Source: Schumannella luteola (GTDB taxonomy: Bacteria > Actinomycetota > Actinomycetes > Actinomycetales > Microbacteriaceae). Taken from it: a stretch of 64,000 bases of DNA. A program made the translations under genes and the position numbers. The stretch covers positions 2,480,001 through 2,544,000 of the forward strand of contig NZ_JACBZY010000001.1 in the NCBI RefSeq assembly GCF_013408685.1, in the 5' to 3' direction. The notes beneath the pieces were generated by a model. The model was given only the letters and a program-made list of their open reading frames with translations. It was not told the DNA's origin and did no database searches. Of the stretch, positions 1 to 9,700 are shown piece after piece (within the stretch, counting starts at the first letter, position 1; each line of letters begins with the position of its first letter).

Positions 1-145
1 TGTCCGCATCCGTCACGTGCGTGCGGTCGGCCTTGAGCGACACGTCGAGGTCGGCGGCGCGGTAGCGATCGAGCGAGACCAGGTCGGCTTCGGCGGCGAG
101 GGAGAGCGCGACGGCGAGGTCGTCGGCGAGGCTGTAGTCGGTCAT
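1..145 (-). CDS. hisN: Histidinol-phosphatase, inositol monophosphatase family (partial, N-terminus only)
   Basis: The gene runs off the left edge, so only 48 codons are visible. The N-terminus is a short helical stretch rich in Ala and Leu followed by [11 protein letters not shown]; this 'K-x-D-x-T-x-VTDAD' segment is characteristic of the inositol-monophosphatase superfamily just before its metal-binding residues, and HisN is the usual member next to rsgA-aroA in Microbacteriaceae. HisN would dephosphorylate L-histidinol phosphate in histidine synthesis. The ATG at 145 follows a TAGCCT hexamer (152-157) by 6 bases with no ribosome-binding site, so it looks leaderless and separately transcribed from rsgA. 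The catalytic core is outside the window, so the assignment rests on the N-terminus and on synteny; a generic inositol monophosphatase is the alternative. Confidence 0.6.
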   Translation of the reverse strand, partial: MTDYSLADDLAVALSLAAEADLVSLDRYRAADLDVSLKADRTHVTDAD

Positions 146-151
146 CCCGTC

Positions 152-157
152 AGGCTA
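152..157 (-). promoter_or_regulatory. -10 hexamer of leaderless hisN
   Basis: TAGCCT on the minus strand, 6 bases before the hisN ATG. No clear -35 box and no Shine-Dalgarno sequence. Confidence 0.55.
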
Positions 158-182
158 GCGGCGCGGGGTGAACCGCCGGTGC

Positions 183-1220
183 TCACTCGGCGCGCGAGAT
201 CCCAGGGCGCAGGGTCGCGAGCAGGCGGCGCATCGAGTCGACGCGCTCCGGCGTCAGCCGGCCGTCCTCGACGGCCTCGTCGAGTGCGCAGTCGGGGGCG
301 TCGGCGAGGTGCGTGCAGCCGCGCGGGCACTCCTCCGCGACGGCCGCGAGGTCGCTGAAACCCCGGATGACGTTGTCGGGGTCGACGTGGCCGAGGCCGA
401 AGGAGCGCACGCCCGGGGTGTCGATGATCCAGCCGCCGCCGGGCAGGCGCAGCGAGACCGTCGACGACGAGGTGTGCCGGCCGCGACCCGTGACCGCGTT
501 GACGACGCCGGTCGCGCGGCCCGCGCCGGGCACGAGCTCGTTGACGAGCGTCGACTTGCCGACGCCCGAGTGGCCGACCGCGACGGTGCTGCGGTCGCGC
601 AGCACCTCGATGAGCTCGGTGATCGGGGCCTCGCCCTTCGCGCTCGTGAACACCGGCAGGTCGAGGCCGTCGAAGTTCGCCAGGAACGGCGCCGGATCGG
701 CGAGGTCGGTCTTGGTCACCACGAGCATCGGGCGGATGCCGGCGTCGTACGCCGCGACGAGGTAGCGGTCGACGAGGCGGGCCCGCGGCTCGGGGTTCGC
801 GGCGGCGACCACGATCAGCAGCTGCTCGGCGTTCGCGACGACGACGCGCTCGACGGCATCGGTGTCATCGGCGCTGCGGCGCAGCAGGGTGCGGCGTGGT
901 CGGATGCGCACGATGCGCGCCAGGGTGCCCTCATCGCCCGAGGTGTCGCCCACCACATCCACCTCGTCGCCGGTGACGATCGCGGCCTTGCGCAGCTCGC
1001 GGGCGCGCGTGCAGGTGATCTCGCGCTCCTGGTCGCCGTCTTCGTCGACCAGGACGCCGTAGCGGCCGCGGTCGACCGTGATGATGCGGCCGATCGCGGC
1101 GTCCGCGTGCTCGGGGCGGCGCTTGGTGCGCGGGCGGTTCGACTTCGGGTTCGGGCGGGCCCGGTACGACGAGTCGTCCCAGGCGTCGAGCGCGTCGTCG
1201 TCGGGCGGTAGCCAGCTCAT
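183..1220 (-). CDS. rsgA: Ribosome small subunit-dependent GTPase A
   Basis: 345 aa circularly permuted GTPase that acts late in 30S maturation. An OB-fold region (about residues 43-105) precedes the G domain, whose motifs come in permuted order: the G4-type TKTD at 169-172, the P-loop GHSGVGKS at 216-223 and the G3 DTPG at 267-270. A C-terminal zinc knuckle is formed by C298, C302, H304 and C311. The basic tract near residues 24-36 (PKSNRPRTKRRPEH) fits an RNA-contacting extension. It lies 40 bases downstream of aroA and is probably cotranscribed with it. All signature motifs are intact, so the identification is secure. Confidence 0.95.
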   Translation of the reverse strand: MSWLPPDDDALDAWDDSSYRARPNPKSNRPRTKRRPEHADAAIGRIITVDRGRYGVLVDEDGDQEREITCTRARELRKAAIVTGDEVDVVGDTSGDEGTLARIVRIRPRRTLLRRSADDTDAVERVVVANAEQLLIVVAAANPEPRARLVDRYLVAAYDAGIRPMLVVTKTDLADPAPFLANFDGLDLPVFTSAKGEAPITELIEVLRDRSTVAVGHSGVGKSTLVNELVPGAGRATGVVNAVTGRGRHTSSSTVSLRLPGGGWIIDTPGVRSFGLGHVDPDNVIRGFSDLAAVAEECPRGCTHLADAPDCALDEAVEDGRLTPERVDSMRRLLATLRPGISRAE

Positions 1221-1260
1221 CCGGCCGAGCCCGTCGTCGAGACGCCCTGCGCCGCGGGGT

Positions 1261-2670
1261 TCAGAGCAGCCCCGCCGGGTTCGGCGCCGAGGCGGCGCGC
1301 AGCCCGAGCATCCGCTCCCACAGTTCCGGGAACTGCGGCAGCGTCTTCGCGGTCGCGCCGATGTCGTCGACGGTCACGCCCGGCACGGCCAGGCCGACGA
1401 TCGCCCCGGCGGTCGCGATGCGATGGTCGTCGAAGGCACGCCAGGGGCCGGCGTGCAGCGGCTGCGCGCGGAACGCGAGCCCGTCGTCGATCTCGGTCAC
1501 CTGCCCGCCGAGGTCGGCGAACAGGGCGGCGAGAGCCGCGAGGCGGTCGGTCTCGTGGCCGCGCAGGTGAGCGATTCCGGTGATCGACGAGGCGCCGTCG
1601 GCGAAGGCCGCGAGTGCGGCGATCGAGGGCGCGAGTTCGCCGCCCTCGCTGAGATCGAGGTCGACCGCGGGGATCTGTGCGCCGCCGAGCACGCCGACGC
1701 CGCCGTCGACCGTCAGGCTGCTGCCCTCGCGGCGCACGGTCGCCCCGTAGCGCGGCAGGATCTCGGCCAGGTGGTCGCCGACCTGCGTCGTCGAGGCCGG
1801 CCAGCAGTCGATCGTCACCGTGCCGCCGGCGACGAGCGCGGCGACGAGGAACGGGGCCGCGTTCGAGAGGTCGGGCTCGATGTCGACGTCGAGCGCGCGG
1901 ATGGGCGCGTTCGGCACGATCCAGACGCCCGGCTCGGGCGAGATCACCTCGACGCCACGGGCGGCGAGCGTGGCGATCGTCATCTCGATGTGCGGCATGC
2001 TCGGCAGTCGCTCGCCCGTGTGGCGCAGCGTGAGGCCCTTCTCGAAGCGCGGGGCCGCGAGCAGCAGGCCCGAGACGAACTGGCTCGAGGCGGAGGCGTC
2101 GATCTCCAGCTCGCCGCCCTCGATGCGACCCGTGCCGTGCACCGTGAAGGGCAGGGCGCCGCGGCCCTCGTCGGCGACATCCACGCCGAGCGCGCGCAGC
2201 GAGTCGATCGTCGTGCGCATGGGGCGCTTGCGAGCGTGCGGGTCGCCGTCGAAGACGACCGGACCGAGCGCGAGCGCCGCGAGCGGCGGCACGAAGCGCA
2301 TGACCGTGCCGGCGAGGCCGCAGTCGATCGAGCTGGATCCGCTCAGCTCCTCGGGGGGCGTGATGCGCAGATCCGGCCCGAAGTCGCCGTCGCCCGGCAC
2401 CTCGTCGATCTGCACGCCCAGCTCGCGGAGGGCCTCGATCATCAGCGCCGAGTCGCGCGAGTGCAGGGGGCGTCTCAGCAGCGAGGGGCCGTCGGCGAGA
2501 GCGGCGAGCACGAGCTCGCGGTTCGTGAGGCTCTTCGACCCCGGCAGCGTGAGCCGGGCATCCAGCGGACCGGTCGCCGTCGGCGCCGCCCAGGGGCCGG
2601 GCTCCGGCTGCTCGGGGGCGCGGTCGCCATAGGGATCGAAGTCGGGCGCGGAATAGGTGGAGAGCTGCAT
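1261..2670 (-). CDS. aroA: 3-phosphoshikimate 1-carboxyvinyltransferase (EPSP synthase)
   Basis: 469 aa, the enzyme that joins shikimate 3-phosphate and PEP in the chorismate pathway. The protein shows the N-terminal substrate-binding [18 protein letters not shown], the GLAGTVMRF stretch, the PEP-site segment [11 protein letters not shown] and the C-terminal [12 protein letters not shown] that corresponds to the RIKETDR loop of the family. An N-terminal extension of about 40 residues rich in Pro, Asp and Glu ([19 protein letters not shown]) is longer than in E. coli AroA. The ATG at 2670 lies 9 bases after a TATCCT hexamer (2680-2685), suggesting leaderless initiation. The gene is divergent from sigR and is followed by rsgA. 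Confidence 0.95.
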   Translation of the reverse strand: MQLSTYSAPDFDPYGDRAPEQPEPGPWAAPTATGPLDARLTLPGSKSLTNRELVLAALADGPSLLRRPLHSRDSALMIEALRELGVQIDEVPGDGDFGPDLRITPPEELSGSSSIDCGLAGTVMRFVPPLAALALGPVVFDGDPHARKRPMRTTIDSLRALGVDVADEGRGALPFTVHGTGRIEGGELEIDASASSQFVSGLLLAAPRFEKGLTLRHTGERLPSMPHIEMTIATLAARGVEVISPEPGVWIVPNAPIRALDVDIEPDLSNAAPFLVAALVAGGTVTIDCWPASTTQVGDHLAEILPRYGATVRREGSSLTVDGGVGVLGGAQIPAVDLDLSEGGELAPSIAALAAFADGASSITGIAHLRGHETDRLAALAALFADLGGQVTEIDDGLAFRAQPLHAGPWRAFDDHRIATAGAIVGLAVPGVTVDDIGATAKTLPQFPELWERMLGLRAASAPNPAGLL

Positions 2671-2679
2671 CGGTTCACC

Positions 2680-2685
2680 AGGATA
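2680..2685 (-). promoter_or_regulatory. -10 hexamer of aroA
   Basis: TATCCT on the minus strand, 9 bases before the aroA ATG, without an intervening Shine-Dalgarno sequence. Confidence 0.5.
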
Positions 2686-2745
2686 TCGCCCGTCATCCCG
2701 GGCGAGGAGGAGCGCCCGTGGCTGTACTCGAAGCCCCCCGCCCGA

Positions 2746-2775
2746 CCCGAGTGCTCGGGCGCGCGGAAGTAGACT
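2746..2775 (+). promoter_or_regulatory. sigR promoter region: 6-bp inverted repeat and -10 hexamer
   Basis: TAGACT (2770-2775) sits 8 bases before the sigR ATG with no ribosome-binding site. Just upstream, CCCGAG (2746-2751) and CTCGGG (2754-2759) form a short inverted repeat at about the -35 position that could be an operator. No GGAAT-N18-GTT type SigR autoregulatory promoter is visible at the expected spacing. Confidence 0.45.
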
Positions 2776-2783
2776 CGTCGCCG

Positions 2784-3569
2784 ATGAACAGGGACGACTC
2801 AGAACTCGTCGACGACGAGCTCGACAACGACCTCTCCGACGACGCCGCGGACCGCACGGACGACGCCGATCGCGGCGCCGCGCCGATGCCGACCGGTGAC
2901 GCCCCGGCGCGCGAGGTCGATCACGACGATGACCTCGCCGACGTCGACGAGGACCTCAACGGGCGCGTTCGCAGCGCGCTCCCGCCCGAGGAGCTGCGCC
3001 GCCTCTTCGAGGAGCAGGCGCTGCCCTTCATGGATCAGCTGTACGCCGCCGCGCTGCGCATGACCCGCAACACCGCCGACGCCGGCGACCTGGTGCAGGA
3101 GACCTTCGTCAAGGCGTTCAGCGCCTTCGCCCAGTTCCGCCAGGGCACGAACCTCAAGGCGTGGCTGTACCGCATCCTCACCAACACCTTCATCAACAGC
3201 TACCGCAAGAGCCAGCGGCAGCCGTACCAGAACGCGATCGACGAGCTCGAGGACTGGCAGCTCGGCTCGGCCGAATCGCTCACGCAGGGTCGCACCACCC
3301 GCTCGGCCGAGGCCGAGGCGATCGACCACCTGCCCGACAGCGACGTCAAAGAGGCGCTGCAGTCGATCCCGGAGGACTTCCGCATGGCCGTCTACCTCGC
3401 CGACGTCGAGGGATTCGCCTACCAGGAGATCGCCGACATCATGAAGACCCCGGTCGGCACCGTCATGAGCCGACTGCACCGTGGACGCCGCCTGCTGCGC
3501 GAGCGTCTCGCCGACTACGCACGCGACCGCGGATTCGTCGTCGCTGACACCCCGAGGAGAGGACGATGA
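2784..3569 (+). CDS. sigR: ECF RNA polymerase sigma factor, SigR/SigH family (thiol-oxidative stress)
   Basis: 261 aa sigma-70 family factor. Region 2 (about residues 88-150) contains the core-binding and -10-melting helices ([31 protein letters not shown]) and region 4 carries the helix-turn-helix ([26 protein letters not shown]) followed by RRLLRERL. The first 65 or so residues are a low-complexity acidic extension with more than twenty Asp/Glu that lies outside the sigma domains. The start is placed at the ATG at 2784 because a -10 hexamer precedes it; an in-frame ATG at 2886 would remove half of the acidic part. The gene overlaps rshA by 4 bases, the usual arrangement for SigR and its redox-sensitive anti-sigma factor. 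Expected targets are thioredoxin, proteasome and mycothiol genes. Confidence 0.93.
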   Translation: MNRDDSELVDDELDNDLSDDAADRTDDADRGAAPMPTGDAPAREVDHDDDLADVDEDLNGRVRSALPPEELRRLFEEQALPFMDQLYAAALRMTRNTADAGDLVQETFVKAFSAFAQFRQGTNLKAWLYRILTNTFINSYRKSQRQPYQNAIDELEDWQLGSAESLTQGRTTRSAEAEAIDHLPDSDVKEALQSIPEDFRMAVYLADVEGFAYQEIADIMKTPVGTVMSRLHRGRRLLRERLADYARDRGFVVADTPRRGR

Positions 3570-3799
3570 CCGACTGCGGTTGCGACAAAGCGAAGGCGGA
3601 GCTCGAGGAGTTCCTGCACCGCGAGCTGAGCGATGACGACTTCAAGGACGTCTCGGAGCACCTGGCCGGATGCGTCGAGTGCGAGACCGAGGCGGCCGTC
3701 GGCCTGACGCTCATGCAGAAGGTGCGCAGCGCCTGCCAGGAGAAGGCTCCGGAGGAGCTTCGCGAGTCGATCCTCGCGCGTCTCAACGCGCACGTCTGA
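3566..3799 (+). CDS. rshA: Zinc-binding redox-sensing anti-sigma factor (RsrA/RshA type)
   Basis: 77 aa. It carries the ZAS motif H32-x3-C36-x2-C39 (HLAGCVEC); C4 or C6 near the N-terminus is the likely fourth zinc ligand and C57 is an extra cysteine. In this family the reduced zinc protein binds its sigma factor and disulphide formation releases it. The ATG overlaps the sigR stop by 4 bases (ATGA at 3566-3569) and is preceded by GAGGAGAGGACG, a good ribosome-binding site, so translation is coupled to sigR. Length and gene order match mycobacterial RshA and Streptomyces RsrA. Confidence 0.92.
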   Translation: MTDCGCDKAKAELEEFLHRELSDDDFKDVSEHLAGCVECETEAAVGLTLMQKVRSACQEKAPEELRESILARLNAHV

Positions 3800-3806
3800 G
3801 TCCTCG

Positions 3807-3836
3807 CCGCCGGTCGCTCGCGGCTGACCGCGGCGG
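3807..3836. terminator. Possible stem-loop between convergent rshA and the small membrane protein gene
   Basis: CCGCCGGTC (3807-3815) can pair with GACCGCGGCGG (3826-3836) with a 2-base bulge, just after the rshA stop. GC-rich with no T-tract, so it is only a candidate. Confidence 0.35.
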
Positions 3837-3870
3837 CTGCGGCGGCGCTGCATGTGCGTCGCGCGCGCGG

Positions 3871-4344
3871 TCAGCGTCGACGGCGTGCCAGCACGCCGCG
3901 CACGACGGCGACTGCGCCACCGGCCGCGAACGCCCCGGCGGCACCGATCCCGATGGCGGCCAGACCGATCCCCGACGGGGACATCTGGGTCCAGGCGGTC
4001 GACGTCAGCGCCGCCACGAGGCCGATCAGCACCACGATCACGATCAGCGCCGTGCAGCCGAGCGCCCACGGAGCAGGAGCGGCGGGCGCGGGCCCGGGCG
4101 CCGGGCTGACCGGACCCGATCTCGTGGGCTCCGGACCCTGCCTCGCCGTGTCGGATGCGGCATCCCGGATGACCGCGGCGGGTCGAACGGGAAACGGTGC
4201 GGATGCCGACGCGAGCGCGTCCGCCGAGATCACGGGCGGCCCGCCTTCGCTCGCGGGGATCGCGAGAGCCGACCAGCGCGGATCGTCGGGACGGGCGTCG
4301 CCGCGCGCCGCACGTGCGCGATCGGACGCGGTCTCGTCGCTCAT
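3871..4344 (-). CDS. Small two-span membrane protein, last gene of the AAA+/TPR operon
   Basis: 157 aa of unknown function. The first 90 residues are hydrophilic and rich in Ala, Pro, Arg and Asp (MSDETASDRARAARGDARPD at the start), without a recognisable domain. Two hydrophobic segments follow (ALIVIVVLIGLVAAL, about 100-117, and IGLAAIGIGAAGAFAAGGAV, about 127-148), and the chain ends in a basic LARRRR. The ATG at 4344 overlaps the stop of the upstream TPR gene by 4 bases, so it is translationally coupled as the third gene behind the AAA+ ATPase. Topology suggests a cytosolic N-terminus. It could anchor or cap the TPR/AAA+ pair, but that is inference from position. Confidence 0.7.
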   Translation of the reverse strand: MSDETASDRARAARGDARPDDPRWSALAIPASEGGPPVISADALASASAPFPVRPAAVIRDAASDTARQGPEPTRSGPVSPAPGPAPAAPAPWALGCTALIVIVVLIGLVAALTSTAWTQMSPSGIGLAAIGIGAAGAFAAGGAVAVVRGVLARRRR

Positions 4345-5393
4345 GCGCCGAGTGCGTCGCGGCGGCGACGCTGACGGCGGCGCCGCACGACGCCGAGGAT
4401 GACGCTCGTCAGCACGAGCGCGCCGCCGACGCCGATCGCCCAGGTCCACGCCGCCGGCGGCAGCACGCCGCTGACGAGCAGCGCGAGCAGCGCGCCGCCC
4501 ATGAGCACGACCCACGCGGCCAGCAGCCGGTCGGCGTGCAGCACGAGCTTCGCGAGCGGACGGAAGCGCGATCCGAGTCGTCGCCGCGCGCGCACGGCGA
4601 GGAATGCCGTGCCGAGGGCCGCGAGCACCCCGAGCACGATGAGCACCACGCGGGCGGCGTCCTGCGGCAGGTCGGAGAGGCGCAGCACCTGCACGGCGAG
4701 GAAGAGCCCGAGGAAGATCACGGCGTGCGCCTGCGTGACGAGGTTGCCGAGGGCAACCAGAAGGTTGTGGCGGGCGAGGCCACCGGCGGCATCCACCGCG
4801 CTCAGACGCGACAGCTCGAGCGCGGCGCCGGCCGGATCGCGCTGCAGCTGCACGACCGCGAGATTGTGCTGCGCCCCCTCGTCGTGCGGGTCGAGGGCGA
4901 GCACCGTGCGGTACTCCTGCTCGGCGGCTCGCCAGTTCTGCCGCTCGAGGTAGGCGTTGCCGAGCACGAAGTGCGCCTGCGGCTCCTGCGGTGCGAGCGA
5001 GCAGGCCGTCGTTGCGGCCTGGATGGCCATGTCGCGCCGGCTCGGGATCTCGGTCGCGATCACGGCGACGGTCGCGTGGCTCGCCCACTCCTGCGGGGCG
5101 AGATCGGCGCAGCGGATCGCCGACTCGAGCGCCTCACGGTGCTGCCCGGTTCCGGCCTGCGCGTGGGCGAGCACCCGCCAGGCGTCCGCATCGTCGGGCA
5201 CGCGCGACACCGCGGCCTGCGCCATCCGCAGCGCCTCGTCCGACCGGCCCGTCTGACGATAGGCGTCGGCGGCGACGAGCATCGCCCACGGGTCGTCGGG
5301 GAACTCGCGCAGGTGAGCGCCGACCTCCTGCAGGGCGTCATGAGGCCGGCCGGCCGCGAGCAGCGCCTGCGCGCGATCGAGTCGGTCGCTCAC
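4341..5393 (-). CDS. Tetratricopeptide-repeat membrane protein
   Basis: 350 aa. Residues 1 to about 190 form a TPR array of four to five repeats (RLDRAQALLAAGRPHDALQE; DPWAMLVAADAYRQTGRSDE; DADAWRVLAHAQAGTGQHRE; EPQAHFVLGNAYLERQNWRA; DEGAQHNLAVVQLQRDP). After this come four hydrophobic segments: NLVTQAHAVIFLGLFLAVQV, VLIVLGVLAALGTAFLAV, LLAAWVVLMGGALLALLVSG and TWAIGVGGALVLTSVIL. The C-terminus is very basic (RRRRQRRRRDA). It overlaps both neighbours by 4 bases (5390-5393 with the AAA+ gene, 4341-4344 with the small membrane gene). The TPRs are probably cytosolic and could receive the AAA+ ATPase at the membrane. No specific function is known to me for this group. Confidence 0.8.
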   Translation of the reverse strand: MSDRLDRAQALLAAGRPHDALQEVGAHLREFPDDPWAMLVAADAYRQTGRSDEALRMAQAAVSRVPDDADAWRVLAHAQAGTGQHREALESAIRCADLAPQEWASHATVAVIATEIPSRRDMAIQAATTACSLAPQEPQAHFVLGNAYLERQNWRAAEQEYRTVLALDPHDEGAQHNLAVVQLQRDPAGAALELSRLSAVDAAGGLARHNLLVALGNLVTQAHAVIFLGLFLAVQVLRLSDLPQDAARVVLIVLGVLAALGTAFLAVRARRRLGSRFRPLAKLVLHADRLLAAWVVLMGGALLALLVSGVLPPAAWTWAIGVGGALVLTSVILGVVRRRRQRRRRDALGA

Positions 5394-6697
5394 AGACGTT
5401 TCGACTTCTTCAGGTAGCCGCGCAGCTCGTCGAAGGTGCCGTCGTCGTCGCCGAACAGCACGACGTTGCGCGCCGCATCCAGCCAGGCTCCCGTCGACGG
5501 CCGCACCTCGCGCAGCGCGGCGAGCAGATCGGGCATGCCGATCATCCGCGCTGTGCCGCTGCGCACGCTGTCGAGCAGGGCTCGCTCTGCGGCGAGTTCG
5601 GTGACGTAGGCGATGTCGGCGCCCGTGAGTCCGTCGGAGCGGCGCGCGAGCTCGGCGAGATCGATCGACTCGACGGGCCGGTCGCGCAGATGCACGCGGA
5701 ACACGGCCTCGCGCGCCACCTGGTCGGGCGGCAGCACGAGGAGCGTGCGGTCGAGGCGTCCCGGGCGGCGCAGCGCGGGGTCGATGTCCCAGGGCTGGTT
5801 CGTCGCGGCGAGCACGAAGACGCCCTCGTTGTCGGCGCCGATGCTGTCGAGCTCCTGCAGCAGCTGCACCACGATGTTGCGCATGCCGCTGTGCCGGGTC
5901 TGGGTGCGGCGCACGCCCAGCGCATCCAGCTCGTCCAGGAACACGACGCAGGGGGCGTTGCGCCGGGCGAGCTCGAACAGCTCGTGCAGGTTGCGCTCGC
6001 TCGTGCCCAGGTACTGGTCGAGGATGTCGGCGACGCCGGCCGAGATGAACGACGCTCCGAGCTCGCCGGCGACCGCCCGGGCGAGGAAGGTCTTGCCGCA
6101 GCCGGGCGGACCGTAGAGCAGCAGGCCGCCCCGCAGGCTCTTGCCGTAGAGCCGGCGCAGCTCCTCGTTCTGCATCGGCGCCAGGAACGCGGCGTCGAGG
6201 CGCTCCTTGACGTGCTGCATGCCGCCGACATCGGCGAGGGTGAGTCCGCTGCGCTCGACGTCGAAGGCGCCGGTGTCGGGCTCGTCGCCGTCGCCGCCCA
6301 CGAACATCGGGTCGACGAGGCCGTCGACCTGCGCTTCGGCCGCGGCCCAGTCGAACTCGGCGGCGCTGGGCGAGGGCTCGGATGCGAGCTCGGCGGCACG
6401 GGGCCCGCTCTCAGGCGCGGTCGGGCCGTCATCCGCCGACGTCGGCGCGCTGTCGACGGCTCCGTCGTCGGGTTGGTCGGCTGCGCTGTCGATCGAGGCG
6501 GCGAGCGCGCGCTCGAGCAGCTGAGCCGACTCGGAATCGGAGGCGTCCGCGGCGAGCAGGGTGCTCAGGTGCGCGATCGCCTCCTCGCCGGCGCCCGCCT
6601 CGACCAGGGTGCGCGCCAGATGACGCCGCAGCGCGCGGTCGTCCGGGGATGCGGCGACGGCGCGGCGCAGAGACCTCAGGATCAGCTCGTGGTCCAT
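5390..6697 (-). CDS. AAA+ ATPase with N-terminal helical repeat region
   Basis: 435 aa. The N-terminus (residues 1-80) looks like two TPR-type helical hairpins (PDDRALRRHLARTLVEAGAG), then comes an acidic Ser/Ala-rich linker, then a classical type-I AAA module: Walker A GPPGCGKTF, Walker B CVVFLDELDALG, sensor-1 Asn in AATNQPWDIDP and the arginine-finger region LRRPGRLDR. The closing helical domain is DGLTGADIAYVTELAAERAL. The ATPase therefore appears active. It shares its module type with Cdc48/FtsH/Vps4-like remodelers but has no protease or N-domain of those families. It lies 38 bases downstream of kgd and starts the ATGA-linked run AAA+, TPR membrane protein, small membrane protein. The substrate is unknown. 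Confidence 0.85.
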   Translation of the reverse strand: MDHELILRSLRRAVAASPDDRALRRHLARTLVEAGAGEEAIAHLSTLLAADASDSESAQLLERALAASIDSAADQPDDGAVDSAPTSADDGPTAPESGPRAAELASEPSPSAAEFDWAAAEAQVDGLVDPMFVGGDGDEPDTGAFDVERSGLTLADVGGMQHVKERLDAAFLAPMQNEELRRLYGKSLRGGLLLYGPPGCGKTFLARAVAGELGASFISAGVADILDQYLGTSERNLHELFELARRNAPCVVFLDELDALGVRRTQTRHSGMRNIVVQLLQELDSIGADNEGVFVLAATNQPWDIDPALRRPGRLDRTLLVLPPDQVAREAVFRVHLRDRPVESIDLAELARRSDGLTGADIAYVTELAAERALLDSVRSGTARMIGMPDLLAALREVRPSTGAWLDAARNVVLFGDDDGTFDELRGYLKKSKRL

Positions 6698-6735
6698 CGT
6701 CTCCGCGTCCGCGCCGTCATCCGCGCCTCGTCAGC

Positions 6736-9700
6736 TCAGTCGAGCTGGAAGGCGCGCTCCACGAACTCGGCCTGCTCGGCCGCGCTGCGCTTCGTCGAAC
6801 CCGCGGCCGGCGACGCCGAGGCGGGGCGCGACACGACGCGCACCGGGCGGTCGAGCTGCGGCGCGAGCTCCTGGTTCACGAACGGCCAGGCGCCCTGGTT
6901 CTCGGGCTCGTCCTGCACCCAGACCAGCTCGGCCGAGGGGTAGCGGGCGATGACCTCGCGCACCTGCTCGGTCGGCAGCGGGTAGAACTGCTCGAGCCGC
7001 ACGAAGGCGATCTGGTCGCCCGTCTCGCGCTTCTCGGCCTCGGCGACCAGGTCGTAGTGCAGCTTGCCGGCGTGCAGCAGCACGCGCTTCACCGCGTTCG
7101 GGTCCTGGATGCGCGCGTCGTCGATCACCGGCTCGAACCGACCCGAGGTGAACGCCGAGACGTCGCTCGTGGCGCCGCGCAGGCGCAGCATCGACTTCGG
7201 GGTGAAGACGATGAGCGGGCGACGCGGGCGGGCGTAGGCCTGGCGGCGCAGCAGGTGGAAGTACGACGCCGGCGTCGACGGACGCGCGATAGTCATGTTG
7301 TCCTCCGCCGCGAGCTGCAGGAAGCGCTCGATGCGCGCCGACGAGTGGTCGGGTCCCTGGCCTTCGTAGCCGTGGGGGAGCAGCAGCACGACGCTGGAGC
7401 GCTGGTTCCACTTCTGCTCGGCCGCCGAGATGAACTCGTCGATCACGGTCTGGGCGCCGTTGACGAAGTCGCCGAACTGCGCCTCCCAGAGCACGAGCGC
7501 GTCGGGGCGCTCGACCGAGTAGCCGTACTCGAAGCCGAGGGCCGCGAACTCGCTGAGCAGCGAGTCGTAGATCCAGAGCTTCGCCTGGTTGTCGGCGAGG
7601 TTGCCGAGCGGCAGCCATTCCTGGCCGTTCTCGCGGTCGTGGAAGACGGCCTGGCGCGACGAGAAGGTGCCGCGGCGCGCATCCTGACCGACGAGGCGCA
7701 CCGGGGTGCCCTCGGTCAGCAGCGATCCGAACGCGAGCAGCTCGCCGAAGCCCCAGTCGATGCCGCCTTCGCGGGTCATCGTCTGGCGCTTCTTGAGCAG
7801 CTGCTGCAGCTTCGGGTGCACGGCGAAGCCCTCGGGCGGGCTGACGTGCGCGTCGCCGATCAGCTGCACGACGCTCTCGTCGACCGCGGTCGAGGTCGGC
7901 TCGCCGGTGCGGTCGTCCTCGTTCTGCTGGGCGCCGGGACGCTCGAGGTCGCGCTCGGCGCCGCCGTCGGCCGTGATGACCGGCAGCGTGCCGGTCTGGG
8001 CGGCGTGGGTCTCGGCGAAGGCGCGCTCGAGGCGGTCCTGGAAGTCCTGGTGCGTCGCCTCGTACTCCTCCTGAGTGATGTCGCCACGACCGATGAGCGC
8101 CTCCATGTAGAGGGTTCGGGTCGAGCGCTTCGCCGAGATGAGGTTGTACATGAGCGGCTGCGTCATCGACGGGTCGTCGCCCTCGTTGTGACCGCGGCGG
8201 CGGTAGCAGACGAGATCGATGACGACGTCGCGCTTGAACTTCTGGCGGTAGTCGAAGGCGATCTCGGCGACGCGGATGACGGCCTCGGGGTCGTCGCCGT
8301 TCACGTGGAACACGGGCGCCTGGATCGTCTTCGCCACGTCGGTCGAGTACAGCGAGCTGCGCGCGTCGAGCGGCGAGGTCGTGAAGCCGATCTGGTTGTT
8401 GACCACGACGTGCACGGTGCCGCCAGTCTTGTAGGCGCGCAGCTGCGACATCTGCAGGGCCTCGACGACGATGCCCTGTCCGGCCATCGACGCGTCGCCG
8501 TGCACGAGCAGGGGCAGGGTCGAGAACTGGCCGTCGCCCTTGCGGTCCTGCTTGGCGCGCACGACGCCCTCGAGCACGCCGTCGACGACCTCGAGGTGCG
8601 AGGGGTTCGCGGCGAGGTACACCGCGACCTCCGACCCGTCCGCCGCCGTGAAGGTGCCCTCGGTGCCGAGGTGGTACTTCACGTCGCCGGAGCCGTGCTG
8701 CATCCGCGGGTCCTGGGTGCCCTCGAACTCGCGGAAGATCTGACCGTAGGTCTTGCCCGCGATGTTGGTGAGCACGTTGAGGCGGCCGCGGTGCGCCATG
8801 CCGATCGCGACCTCGTCGAGGCCCTCCTCGGCGGCGCCCTGCAGGATCTCGTCGAGCAGCGGGATGAGCGACTCGCCGCCCTCGAGGCTGAAGCGCTTCT
8901 GGCCGACGTACTTGGTCTGCAGGAAGGTCTCGAAGGCCTCGGCCTCGTTGAGCTTCGACAGCACGCGCAGCTGCTCGTCGTGGCCGGGCTTCTCGTAGGG
9001 GCGCTCGAGGCGCTCCTGGAACCAGCGGCGCTGCTCCGGGTCCTGGATGTGCATGTACTCGATGCCGACGGTGCGGCAGTACGAGTCGCGCAGCACGCCG
9101 AGGATGTCGCGCAGCAGTGCCGAGCGCTTGCCGCCGAACCCGCCGGTGACGAACTCGCGGTCGAGGTCCCAGAACGTCAGGCCGTGGGTCGCGATGTCGA
9201 GGTCGGGGTGCGAGCGCTGCTTGTACTCGAGCGGGTCGATGTCGGCCATGAGGTGGCCGCGCACGCGGAAGGAGTTGATGAGCTCCTGCACGCGGCTGGT
9301 CTTGCCGACGCGCTCCGAGAGGTCGACGTTGATGTCGGCCGCCCAGTGGATCGGGTCGTAGGGGATCCGCAGCGCGGCGAAGATCTCCTCGTAGAAGTCG
9401 TGCTGGCCGATGAGGCGCTCGTGCACCTTCTTGAGGAACTCGCCCGAGCCGGCGCCCTGGATGACGCGGTGGTCGTAGGTCGAGGTCAGGGTGATCGTCT
9501 TGCCGATGCCGAGCTCGGCGAGCGTCTTCGGGGCGGAGCCCTGGAACGCGGCCGGGTACTCGAGGGCGCCGGCGCCGATGATCGCGCCCTGGCCCTTCAT
9601 CAGGCGGGGGACCGAGTGCTCGGTGCCGATGCCGCCCGGGTTGGTGAGCGAGATCGTGACGCCCTGGAAGTCGGCGGCCGTCAGCTTGTTCTTGCGGGCG

